Assembly (NCBI GenBank): GCA_903835145.1
Contig: CAILMA010000206.1
Location: 1-5,172, forward strand
Direction: 5' to 3'
Length of the DNA stretch: 5,172 nt
Source: an uncultured Bacteroidota bacterium
Lineage (GTDB): Bacteria > Bacteroidota > Bacteroidia > Chitinophagales > Chitinophagaceae
Shown: positions 1-5,172 of the stretch, in pieces
Position numbering within the stretch: position 1 is the stretch's first letter
How the letters are laid out: every line of letters starts with the position of its first letter
Translations under genes and position numbers: made by a program
The notes under the pieces: generated by a model
What the model was told of the DNA's origin: nothing
Database searches by the model: none
The model's input: the letters and a program-made list of their open reading frames with translations, nothing else

Positions 1-260
1 CTGAGTTGGGACTGCATCCTTCGGCTATTACCATTTTATCTGGATTGCTGAGGAAGGCTTCCAAACGATCACAGGTAATAGTTTCAACTCAATCGGTTAG
101 CCTCGTAAATGAATTCGAGCCGGAAGATATTATTGTTGTTGAAAATAAAGACGGCGAAACGCTGTTTAAAAGACTTGATGCAGACAAATTAGAGACCTGG
201 ATGGAGTCCTATTCGCTTGGTGATTTGTGGGATAAGAATATAATAGGAGGTAACCCATGA
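1..260 (+). CDS. AAA/ABC-like ATPase, C-terminal end (5' part outside window)
   Basis: The reading frame is open from the left edge (first full codon at 3), so the real start lies upstream; the TTG at 6 is an internal Leu codon. The visible ~85 residues begin ELGLHP, which in this family directly follows the Walker B aspartate and glutamate (DEPELGLHP). A hydrophobic strand and STQS (84-95) follow, at the switch position where many ABC-type ATPases have a His. The tail YSLGDLWDKNIIGG (about 210-251) is, from memory, typical of AAA_21-type ATPases encoded beside DUF4276 genes. The protein would bind and hydrolyse ATP in the cytoplasm and probably drive a partner effector. Its stop overlaps the next start as ATGA, indicating translational coupling. 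The family call is firm; the biological role is inferred. The Walker A part is out of view, so I cannot tell whether the gene is intact. Confidence 0.8.
   Translation, partial: ELGLHPSAITILSGLLRKASKRSQVIVSTQSVSLVNEFEPEDIIVVENKDGETLFKRLDADKLETWMESYSLGDLWDKNIIGGNP
245..250 (+). promoter_or_regulatory. Strong Shine-Dalgarno site for the DUF4276 gene
   Basis: AGGAGG lies six bases before the ATG at 257, inside the last codons of the ATPase gene. It fixes the DUF4276 start and fits coupled translation across the ATGA overlap. None of the other three starts inside this window (684, 1644, 4355) has such a site; their leaders are A/T-rich. Confidence 0.75.
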
Positions 261-547
261 TAAGGCTAAACATCACTGCTGAGGGGTTTACAGAAGAGCG
301 TTTTATAACGGACATATTGAGGCCACACCTGCTTCAGTTTGATGTTTATGTTGAAGTTAGAAAAGTCCTGACCAATCGCAGGCTTGGAAAACGGGGCGGA
401 ATAGTGGGTTACCAAAAGTTCCGTAACGACGTCACCCAATGGTTCAGGGAATGCCCGGATGTTTATCATTCTACCTTTATTGACCTGTACGGTTTGCCCG
501 ATGCTGAAATGAAGGAATTTAGCAGGCGGGGACAGAGAAACACCTGA
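257..547 (+). pseudogene. DUF4276 family protein, N-terminal fragment of a broken gene
   Basis: The 96-residue frame matches the start of DUF4276 proteins as I know them: a first strand leading into EGFTEERF (residues 9-16), then RRLGKRGGIVGYQKFRND (41-58) and FIDLYGLP (74-81). The paired acidic positions (E9/E13, D76) recall Toprim-like nuclease folds; that fold link is an inference. Complete family members are about 200-220 residues. Here recognisable similarity stops near P81 (base ~499) and the frame ends after about 15 unrelated residues at TGA 545-547. The central part expected next (FPGY..., then an HEFEA-like stretch) is absent from all forward frames. The matching C-terminal part lies at 1374-1556. 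The gene is translationally coupled to the ATPase by an ATGA overlap. The product is probably non-functional, though a short stable peptide cannot be ruled out. Confidence 0.8.
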
Positions 548-683
548 GCTCGCACCGGGCAACCTGTCTATAAATTGCAATGGCAAAAAAATAAAACCGC
601 GCTAAGTAAAAAATACTTTAGCAAAAATTAAAAAACATTAATCTTTGGAATTTGGAGTGATATTATTATTCTAAACTTGATTT

Positions 684-1199
684 ATGAAAAAAGCATTGAA
701 TTGCATTATCTTAGGATTAACATGCTCAATTTTTGCAAATTGCTCTCATAAAAAAGAGCCGCATAACGTCATAATTCAAATGGAACGTGTTTTAATAAGC
801 CCTCAATTTCATGTGAAAATCAACTCATATACAATTGAACCGTCAATAGGCTATGGGTATAGTCATGAGACACGAGCAGGTGAAGGAAATTCATTTTTGA
901 TTTTGAATGTAACATACACTAACTGTTCCCAAAAAACAGTTGATTTACCCGGTGAAATACCCTTCCAAATTTTGGCTAAAGTGGATACTGCATTGCTAAC
1001 ATATGATATGGATGAAAATATAAATTTAGATTGGGTGGGGATTAAAAATTCATTTGTCAATCCGGGTGTATCTTTCACTGCTACCCTTGTTTACAAAATA
1101 CCTGAAAATTTAAGGGCTGCATTATATTTCTATGCATGTTATTATGATGGTACAATATATTCAATTCATCTAAAAGATGGCCAATCTCATTGGCCCTGA
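684..1199 (+). CDS. Putative small lipoprotein, DUF4352-like
   Basis: The 171-residue product starts MKK, followed by a hydrophobic stretch and Cys20 in FANC-SHKK, which reads as a lipoprotein signal peptide with an imperfect lipobox (Asn at -1, Phe at -3). It is probably a lipid-anchored envelope protein. Residues about 65-150 resemble the immunoglobulin-like DUF4352 fold: a strand GNSFLILNVTYTN, a middle segment mentioning the 'default' state of the ligand loop, and then VNPGVSFTATLVYKIPE, matching the usual 'NPG...G.lvFevP' ending. The match is by pattern, not by search. No enzyme motif is visible and the function is unknown. The ATG at 684 is preferred because the signal peptide begins there, although no Shine-Dalgarno site precedes it. 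Codon use is AT-rich, unlike cphA. The gene sits between the two halves of the broken DUF4276 gene and so probably arrived with, or caused, that disruption. Confidence 0.7.
   Translation: MKKALNCIILGLTCSIFANCSHKKEPHNVIIQMERVLISPQFHVKINSYTIEPSIGYGYSHETRAGEGNSFLILNVTYTNCSQKTVDLPGEIPFQILAKVDTALLTYDMDENINLDWVGIKNSFVNPGVSFTATLVYKIPENLRAALYFYACYYDGTIYSIHLKDGQSHWP
1179..1195 (+). repeat. Hairpin at the end of the lipoprotein gene, possible weak terminator
   Basis: GGCCAAT (1179-1185) and ATTGGCC (1189-1195) form a perfect 7-bp inverted repeat with a CTC loop, ending just before the TGA at 1197-1199. A run of five T follows at 1204-1208, eight bases beyond the stem, farther than in a classical intrinsic terminator. 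It is a GC-rich stem in very AT-rich surroundings and could terminate or stabilise the message. Confidence 0.35.
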
Positions 1200-1260
1200 T
1201 CCATTTTTAATCGTTTATCAAAATAAATAAATAAAACAAATATTTGTATCTCAAAAAGCC

Positions 1261-1289
1261 CACAAAAGAGCAAAGTTTGTGATTTTTTT
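1261..1289 (+). terminator. Candidate intrinsic terminator after the lipoprotein gene
   Basis: CACAAA (1261-1266) pairs with TTTGTG (1276-1281) across a 9-base loop and is followed by A and seven T (1283-1289). The stem is short and AT-rich, so the call is weak, but its place 60 bp after the lipoprotein stop and the T tract fit. The rest of 1200-1358 shows no gene. Confidence 0.35.
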
Positions 1290-1358
1290 CCTTCTATTGT
1301 GCCCTTATTGAAAAATTACCGTGTTAAAATATTGATTTACAATTACTTACGAAAATAG

Positions 1359-1556
1359 TTGTGTTCCTGTTCGGATCCCGAACTCATAAACGAAAAGCGG
1401 GAAACAGCTCCATCTAAAAGAATCCTGTCAGTGTGCGATAGTTATGATAAAATAAATGACGGGATCTTGATACTTAAAGAAATAGGGCTGAATAAAATAA
1501 GACAAGAATGTCGCCATTTTAATGAGTGGCTATCAGCCCTTGAAAGTCTAAAATAG
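1359..1556 (+). pseudogene. DUF4276 family protein, C-terminal fragment of the broken gene
   Basis: The frame opens after a TAG at 1356-1358. Clear family similarity begins at DPELINEK (from base 1374) and continues through RETAPSKRI, YDKINDG, EIGLNKIRQEC and HFNEWLSALE to the TAG at 1554-1556. This is the usual C-terminal block of DUF4276 proteins, where the pattern is close to 'NPELIND.PETAPSKRI...YDK...IGL...R..C.HF..WL..LE'. The only available start is a TTG at 1359 without a ribosome site, and the fragment lacks the N-terminal and central parts, so it is probably not translated. It is in a different frame from the N-terminal fragment at 257-547 and ends 87 bp before cphA. It most simply represents the other end of the same gene; a remnant of a second copy is the alternative. 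Confidence 0.8.
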
Positions 1557-1591
1557 TTTTTGGCTGCTCTTGGCACATTCCCCAAACATTA

Positions 1592-1622
1592 TTTGCATTT
1601 CTCAATAAAGTGAGTACCTTAA
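1592..1622 (+). promoter_or_regulatory. Candidate Bacteroidota-type promoter for cphA
   Basis: TTTG at 1592-1595 is followed after 19 bases by TACCTTAA at 1615-1622. This resembles the Bacteroidota primary promoter (TTTG near -33, TAnnTTTG near -7), with two mismatches at the end of the -7 box. Transcription would start near 1628, about 16 bases before the cphA ATG at 1644. It is a pattern match only; AT-rich DNA yields such matches by chance. Confidence 0.3.
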
Positions 1623-1643
1623 TACACAAATTAAAAGCAGCGT

Positions 1644-4268
1644 ATGAAAATTCTGGATATAAAAGCGATGAACGGACCAAACTATTGGTCATCCTCAAGA
1701 CATAAACTTATAGTAATGCTGCTGGACCTTGAAGGAATGGAGGAACGGCCAACCAATACAATACCGGGATTTTTAGACAGACTTTCAACCATGATGCCAA
1801 CGCTCTATGACCATCGTTGTTCGGAGGGCGTAGCAGGTGGCTTTTATAGCCGAGTAGCCGAGGGTACCTGGATGGGGCATGTAATAGAGCACATAGCACT
1901 GGAGCTGCAAACACTTGCAGGTATGGATACTGGTTTCGGCAGAACGCGCGAAACCAAGGAAAAGGGTGTGTATCATGTGGTCTTTTCTTATCAGGAAGCT
2001 AAGGCGGGTATATATACGGCAAAAGCTGCTGTTAAAATAGCTGAGGCACTCATAGATGGTGTGCATTACAACCTTGAAGAAGACATTCAAAACCTGCGTG
2101 AAATACGCGAGGAAGAGCGCCTGGGGCCAAGCACAGGGTCTATAGTGGAAGAAGCAATAAAAAGAAAGATACCTTATATCCGGCTCAACAGGCACTCACT
2201 TGTGCAGCTGGGCTACGGCGTGAACCAAAAGAGAGTGCAGGCCACAATAGCCAGTACTACAAGCAGCATAGCTGTAGAAATAGCCTGCGACAAAGAAGAA
2301 ACAAAGAACCTGCTCGAGGCATCGGAAATACCCGTACCGAGGGGAAGGATTGTTTACGATGAAGAGGATCTGCAAAACACCATAAATAAAATCGGCTATC
2401 CGCTCGTAACAAAACCTGTGAATGGCAACCACGGCAAGGGAGCAACGACAAACATCCGCAATTGGGAAGATGCGGTTGCCGGCCTAAAAGCTGCCAAAGT
2501 TTACGGCCGTGCCGTGATTTGCGAAAAATACATTACCGGCCGGGACTACAGAGTGCTGGTGGTGAACTACAAATTTGTTGCCGCAGCGCTCAGAACGCCG
2601 GCCGCAGTTACCGGCGATGGTCTCCACACCATTCAGGAGCTTGTTGATATCGTTAATCAGGACCCACGCCGCGGCTACGGTCACGAAAAGGTACTTACTG
2701 CAATAAAAATTGACGACTTCACAAGGGATATACTTACAAAAAGGGAGTATACACTGGAAACAGTGCTGGAAGCAGGTGAGGAACTGTGGCTTAAACCTAC
2801 AGCCAACCTCAGTACCGGTGGTACGGCTACTGATGTAACGGACTATGTGCACCCTACTAATATCTTTATGTGTGAGCGTATAGCAAGGATCATTGGGCTC
2901 AATATCTGTGGTATAGATATTATGGCCGAAGACCTTTCAATTCCTATTACAGAAACTGGTGGTGCGGTGCTTGAAGTGAATGCCGCACCGGGATTCAGGA
3001 TGCACCTGGACCCCACCGAAGGCTTGCCGCGCAACGTAGCTGAGCCCGTAATAGATATGCTATACCCACCCGGAACAAGCGCAAGGATTCCAATCATCGC
3101 GGTTTCAGGAACCAATGGTAAGACCACTACAACCCGCCTCATAGCACACATTGTGAAACAGATGGGGTACAAGGTTGGTTACACCACTACCGACGGCGTG
3201 TACATACAGAATCAGCTCATGATGCACGGCGACTGCACCGGGCCGGTATCAGCAGAGTTTGTGCTGCGCGACCCTACAGTTGACTATGCAGTGCTTGAGT
3301 GCGCCAGGGGCGGAATTTTACGCGCTGGCCTCGGCTTCCACAATTGCGATGTAGCAGTGGTTACCAATGTTGCCGAAGACCATCTGGGCCTGAGCGGGAT
3401 TGACTCGCTTGAAAAACTCGCGAAAGTGAAGGCCGTACCTGCAAGTACTGTCTTCAATAAGGGATATGCTATACTCAACGCCGATGATGACCTCGTGTAC
3501 AACATGCACAAAGACCTCACCTGCAATATTGCTTTCTTCTCGCTCGATGAAAAGAACGAAAGAATAATGAAACATTGCGCTAAGGGCGGCCTTGCGGCAA
3601 TATACGAACACGGTTACGTAACCATACTTAAAGGCAGTTGGAAAATACGAATTGAAAAGGTGACCAACATTCCGCTTACCTTCTCTGGTATGGCCGAATT
3701 CAATATCGCAAACACGCTCGCTGCTGTGCTCGCCGCCTACGTGCAGGATTTTAAAACGGAAGACATAAGACTGGCACTGCAAACTTTTGTACCATCTCCG
3801 GCGCTTACCCCGGGCCGCATGAATATGTTCCACTTCCGCAACTATTCTGTAATGATAGATTATGCCCACAATACACATGGGTTTAAGGCCATTGGCAAGT
3901 TCCTTGCTTCAGTAGAAGCATCGGTGAAAGTAGGTATAATAGCAGGTGTGGGCGACCGCCGGGATGAAGACATCATTTCACTTGGCGAGGCTGCTGCAAA
4001 TATCTTCGACGAGATTATCATAAGGCAGGACAAGCACCTGCGCGGCAGAACCGAAGAAGATATTATTGGCCTCATGACACAAGGCATTCAAAAGGTGGAC
4101 ACCAACAAAAAGATTACAGTTATCAAGAAAGAATCAGAAGCCATTGACTATGCCTTTAAACATGCGAAAAAGGACAGCTTCATCGTTATTACCAGCGATG
4201 TAATACCAGACGCGCTGGAGCAGGTAAAAGCCTACAAAGCCAAGGAAGATGGCGTGGTGATAGAATAA
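1644..4268 (+). CDS. cphA: Cyanophycin synthetase
   Basis: The 874-residue cytoplasmic enzyme builds cyanophycin without ribosomes. Its ATP-grasp part adds Asp to the backbone end, and its Mur-ligase-like part attaches Arg to the Asp side chain, each using ATP. The N domain (about 1-160) has GHVIEHIALELQ (78-89). The ATP-grasp domain (about 200-475) has K257, loop GNHGKG (261-266), EK 294-295, D425 and the metal-site pair E444/N446. The Mur-like domain (about 480-874) has P-loop GTNGKTT (489-495), E552 in ECARGG, EDH 578-580, N687/N690, GRMN 724-727, DYAHN 739-743, GDRRDED 771-777 and DKHLRGR 796-802. Every expected motif is present and the length is close to cyanobacterial CphA1 (~870), so this is CphA1 and not the shorter CphA2, which has a degenerate second site. 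The ATG at 1644 gives the standard N terminus (MKILDIKAMNGPNYW); its leader is A-rich with no Shine-Dalgarno. No cyanophycinase gene is adjacent. Confidence 0.96.
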   Translation: MKILDIKAMNGPNYWSSSRHKLIVMLLDLEGMEERPTNTIPGFLDRLSTMMPTLYDHRCSEGVAGGFYSRVAEGTWMGHVIEHIALELQTLAGMDTGFGRTRETKEKGVYHVVFSYQEAKAGIYTAKAAVKIAEALIDGVHYNLEEDIQNLREIREEERLGPSTGSIVEEAIKRKIPYIRLNRHSLVQLGYGVNQKRVQATIASTTSSIAVEIACDKEETKNLLEASEIPVPRGRIVYDEEDLQNTINKIGYPLVTKPVNGNHGKGATTNIRNWEDAVAGLKAAKVYGRAVICEKYITGRDYRVLVVNYKFVAAALRTPAAVTGDGLHTIQELVDIVNQDPRRGYGHEKVLTAIKIDDFTRDILTKREYTLETVLEAGEELWLKPTANLSTGGTATDVTDYVHPTNIFMCERIARIIGLNICGIDIMAEDLSIPITETGGAVLEVNAAPGFRMHLDPTEGLPRNVAEPVIDMLYPPGTSARIPIIAVSGTNGKTTTTRLIAHIVKQMGYKVGYTTTDGVYIQNQLMMHGDCTGPVSAEFVLRDPTVDYAVLECARGGILRAGLGFHNCDVAVVTNVAEDHLGLSGIDSLEKLAKVKAVPASTVFNKGYAILNADDDLVYNMHKDLTCNIAFFSLDEKNERIMKHCAKGGLAAIYEHGYVTILKGSWKIRIEKVTNIPLTFSGMAEFNIANTLAAVLAAYVQDFKTEDIRLALQTFVPSPALTPGRMNMFHFRNYSVMIDYAHNTHGFKAIGKFLASVEASVKVGIIAGVGDRRDEDIISLGEAAANIFDEIIIRQDKHLRGRTEEDIIGLMTQGIQKVDTNKKITVIKKESEAIDYAFKHAKKDSFIVITSDVIPDALEQVKAYKAKEDGVVIE

Positions 4269-4297
4269 AATACAATATCTTTTAAAACACAAAAAAT

Positions 4298-4328
4298 CAT
4301 CAGCGATGGGCCTTGCCTGTCGCTGATG
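4298..4328. terminator. Long hairpin in the cphA-LOG gap, likely terminator or attenuator
   Basis: CATCAGCGA (4298-4306) and TCGCTGATG (4320-4328) are perfect 9-bp inverted repeats. Pairing continues inward through two U-G wobbles and three G-C pairs (4309-4311 with 4315-4317) to a CTT loop, giving about 14 pairs. It lies 29 bp after the cphA stop and 26 bp before the LOG ATG. On the minus strand the stem is followed by ATTTTTT, a good intrinsic-terminator tail; on the plus strand only TTAATT follows. It may end cphA transcription inefficiently, block antisense transcription, or shape the LOG leader. Confidence 0.6.
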
Positions 4329-4354
4329 TTAATTGTACCAAACAACAACATTTA

Positions 4355-5053
4355 ATGAAAGAACAATTCTCAAACCTTAAATCCCGCGACTGGACCGAAA
4401 CCCGTGCACACAGCAGCTGGCAGATCTTTAAAATAATGGCCGAATTCGTACAGGGCTTTGAAACACTTGCAAAGGTGGGCCCATGTATTTCGATATTTGG
4501 CTCGGCACGTACCAAGCCCGGCAACAAGTATTACGAGCTCGCCGTGGACATATCGAAACAACTTGCAGAAGCGGGTTTTGGTATCATAACCGGTGGCGGA
4601 CCCGGTATAATGGAAGCGGCAAATAAAGGCGCAAAAATGGCCTCAGGCCGTAGCGTGGGTCTTAACATCGCACTACCTTTCGAGCAGACTTCTAACCCCT
4701 ATATCGATGGCAGCCACAGCATGAATTTCGATTACTTTTTTGTGCGCAAAGTCATGTTCACAAAGTATGCACAGGGCTTTATCATGATGCCCGGAGGGTG
4801 GGGTACTATGGATGAGTTTTTTGAAGTGGCCACACTGATACAAACAAGGAAATTTACCCAGACACCCATGATATGCGTAGGCTCCACCTACTGGAATGGA
4901 CTGTTTGAGTGGATGAAGGAAGTGATGCAGGAGCAGGAATGCAACATAAGCCCCGGCGATCTGGATATGATAAAGATATTTGACACTACCGACGAGGTAG
5001 TAAAGTATATCAGCGACTTTTACACCCACAACAAGTTGCAGCCTAATTTTTAA
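4355..5053 (+). CDS. LOG family protein (TIGR00730-type nucleotide phosphoribohydrolase)
   Basis: The 232-residue Rossmann-fold protein belongs to the LOG / lysine-decarboxylase-like family. Characterised members cleave the N-glycosidic bond of nucleoside 5'-monophosphates, releasing the base and ribose 5-phosphate; plant LOG does this to cytokinin precursors. Numbered from the ATG at 4355: first strand SIFGSAR (46-52), GGGPGIMEAAN (80-90), catalytic-type R131-K132, and the signature PGGWGTMDE (146-154) with E154. These phosphate- and ribose-binding and catalytic residues are all present, so an old 'lysine decarboxylase' label would be misleading. The frame can be extended to a TTG at 4313, but that start falls inside the hairpin at 4298-4328, so the ATG at 4355 is preferred. 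There is no signal peptide. An 86-bp gap with the hairpin separates it from cphA, so shared transcription is uncertain. The physiological substrate cannot be read from sequence. Confidence 0.92.
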   Translation: MKEQFSNLKSRDWTETRAHSSWQIFKIMAEFVQGFETLAKVGPCISIFGSARTKPGNKYYELAVDISKQLAEAGFGIITGGGPGIMEAANKGAKMASGRSVGLNIALPFEQTSNPYIDGSHSMNFDYFFVRKVMFTKYAQGFIMMPGGWGTMDEFFEVATLIQTRKFTQTPMICVGSTYWNGLFEWMKEVMQEQECNISPGDLDMIKIFDTTDEVVKYISDFYTHNKLQPNF

Positions 5054-5080
5054 TTGCTGCTACACGCTTTTAATAAAAAC

Positions 5081-5118
5081 GAAAGAGGGATTTTGCCACC
5101 TTGCATAATCCCTCTTTC
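5081..5118. terminator. Terminator hairpin between convergent genes
   Basis: GAAAGAGGGATT (5081-5092) and AATCCCTCTTTC (5107-5118) are perfect 12-bp inverted repeats. After one T-T mismatch, TGC/GCA (5094-5096 with 5103-5105) extends the stem. It lies 27 bp after the LOG stop and 22 bp beyond the minus-strand stop at 5141-5143. On the minus strand the stem is followed by GTTTTTATTA, a usable T tract; on the plus strand no T tract directly follows. It probably terminates the minus-strand gene well and may also end LOG transcription. Confidence 0.75.
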
Positions 5119-5140
5119 AGGTAATAGATAGTATATATTT

Positions 5141-5172
5141 TTAGTCTTTTACCAGCTTCTGTACTTGTGTTC
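5141..5172 (-). CDS. C-terminal end of a minus-strand gene, possibly a type IX-secreted protein
   Basis: Read on the minus strand from the right edge, the codons give TQVQKLVKD and then TAA (5143-5141). Type IX secretion sorting domains of Bacteroidota typically end in a strand with a final K-L/I-V/I-K motif, as here, so the gene may encode a secreted or surface protein whose body lies outside the window. The support is the tail pattern plus a correctly placed minus-strand terminator 22 bp downstream. Nine residues cannot prove a family, and the stretch could be non-coding. Confidence 0.5.
   Translation of the reverse strand, partial: TQVQKLVKD

Larger units (their letters stand above)
500..1373. 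other. Foreign segment replacing the middle of the DUF4276 gene
   Basis: This block lies between the last recognisable N-terminal codon and the first recognisable C-terminal codon of the DUF4276 gene. It is about 870 bp, whereas only about 60-75 codons (~200 bp) of gene appear to be missing, so it is a replacement (insertion plus deletion) and not a clean insertion. From about 580 on it is strikingly AT-rich: 1201-1260 has 12 G/C in 60 bases by hand count, against about 40 of 60 in 2581-2640 within cphA. It holds one whole gene (684-1199) and two short non-coding stretches (548-683 and 1200-1358). I found no transposase, integrase, terminal inverted repeat or target-site duplication. The exact edges are uncertain by tens of bases. 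Confidence 0.6.

Noticed and set aside
531..580. Second forward frame reading RETPELAPGNL, similar to the PEL...ETAPSK block of the DUF4276 C terminus
   Set aside because: Only a few residues agree, their order is swapped compared with the family pattern, and similarity does not continue; probably chance.
266..586. Minus-strand open frame of 106 codons over the DUF4276 fragment
   Set aside because: It mirrors a frame with clear family similarity and its own protein shows no recognisable motif; treated as a shadow.
601..622. Near-palindrome GCTAA-GTA ... TAC-TTTAGC
   Set aside because: It needs a bulged base, is AT-rich and has no T tract or gene end beside it; not convincing as a terminator or site.
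651..679. TTTG-N17-TAAACTTG before the lipoprotein ATG as a promoter
   Set aside because: The implied start of transcription would fall on the start codon itself, and AT-rich DNA gives such matches easily.
921..941. Inverted repeat AACTGTT...AACAGTT
   Set aside because: It lies inside the lipoprotein coding region with no functional context; 7-bp AT-rich repeats are expected by chance.
3318..3878. Minus-strand open frame of 186 codons inside cphA
   Set aside because: It is opposite a fully conserved Mur-ligase domain; long antisense frames are common in such coding DNA.
4313..4354. TTG start giving a 14-residue longer LOG protein
   Set aside because: The extra residues are encoded by the hairpin and are not family-like; the ATG at 4355 gives the normal N terminus.

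Overview
The window looks like chromosomal DNA of a non-photosynthetic Bacteroidota (flavobacterial or chitinophaga-like). The evidence is indirect. Three of the four starts inside the window (lipoprotein, cphA, LOG gene) lack a Shine-Dalgarno sequence and have A/T-rich leaders. The cphA and LOG proteins read like Bacteroidota versions. The last readable codons at the right edge, on the minus strand, end in TQVQKLVKD-stop, which resembles the end of a type IX secretion sorting domain. I cannot name a genus.

Left part (1-1556): a damaged accessory region. It opens with the C-terminal end of an AAA/ABC-like ATPase gene whose stop overlaps, as ATGA, the start of a DUF4276 gene preceded by a perfect AGGAGG. 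The DUF4276 gene is broken. Its N-terminal ~81 codons lie at 257-499 and its C-terminal ~60 codons at 1374-1556, in another frame. About 870 bp of mostly AT-rich DNA between them replaces the missing middle of the protein, and this segment carries a complete small lipoprotein gene (684-1199). The most likely reading is a decayed ATPase + DUF4276 module, possibly a former defence-type module, disrupted by an insertion with deletion.

Right part (1557-5172): intact and more GC-rich. A full-length cyanophycin synthetase (cphA, 874 aa) has all its ATP-grasp and Mur-ligase motifs. After an 86-bp gap holding a strong hairpin comes a LOG-family (TIGR00730-type) nucleotide phosphoribohydrolase gene. 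A 12-bp perfect inverted repeat then separates it from the convergent minus-strand gene entering from the right edge.

How the genes relate: CphA would make the nitrogen-storage polymer cyanophycin. No cyanophycinase or isoaspartyl dipeptidase lies in the window, so degradation must be encoded elsewhere if it occurs. The LOG gene has no obvious pathway link to cphA, and the hairpin between them argues against a simple operon. I see no RNA gene, CRISPR array, transposase or integrase. The most unusual item is the split DUF4276 gene with foreign DNA in its middle; I do not see a complete new system.
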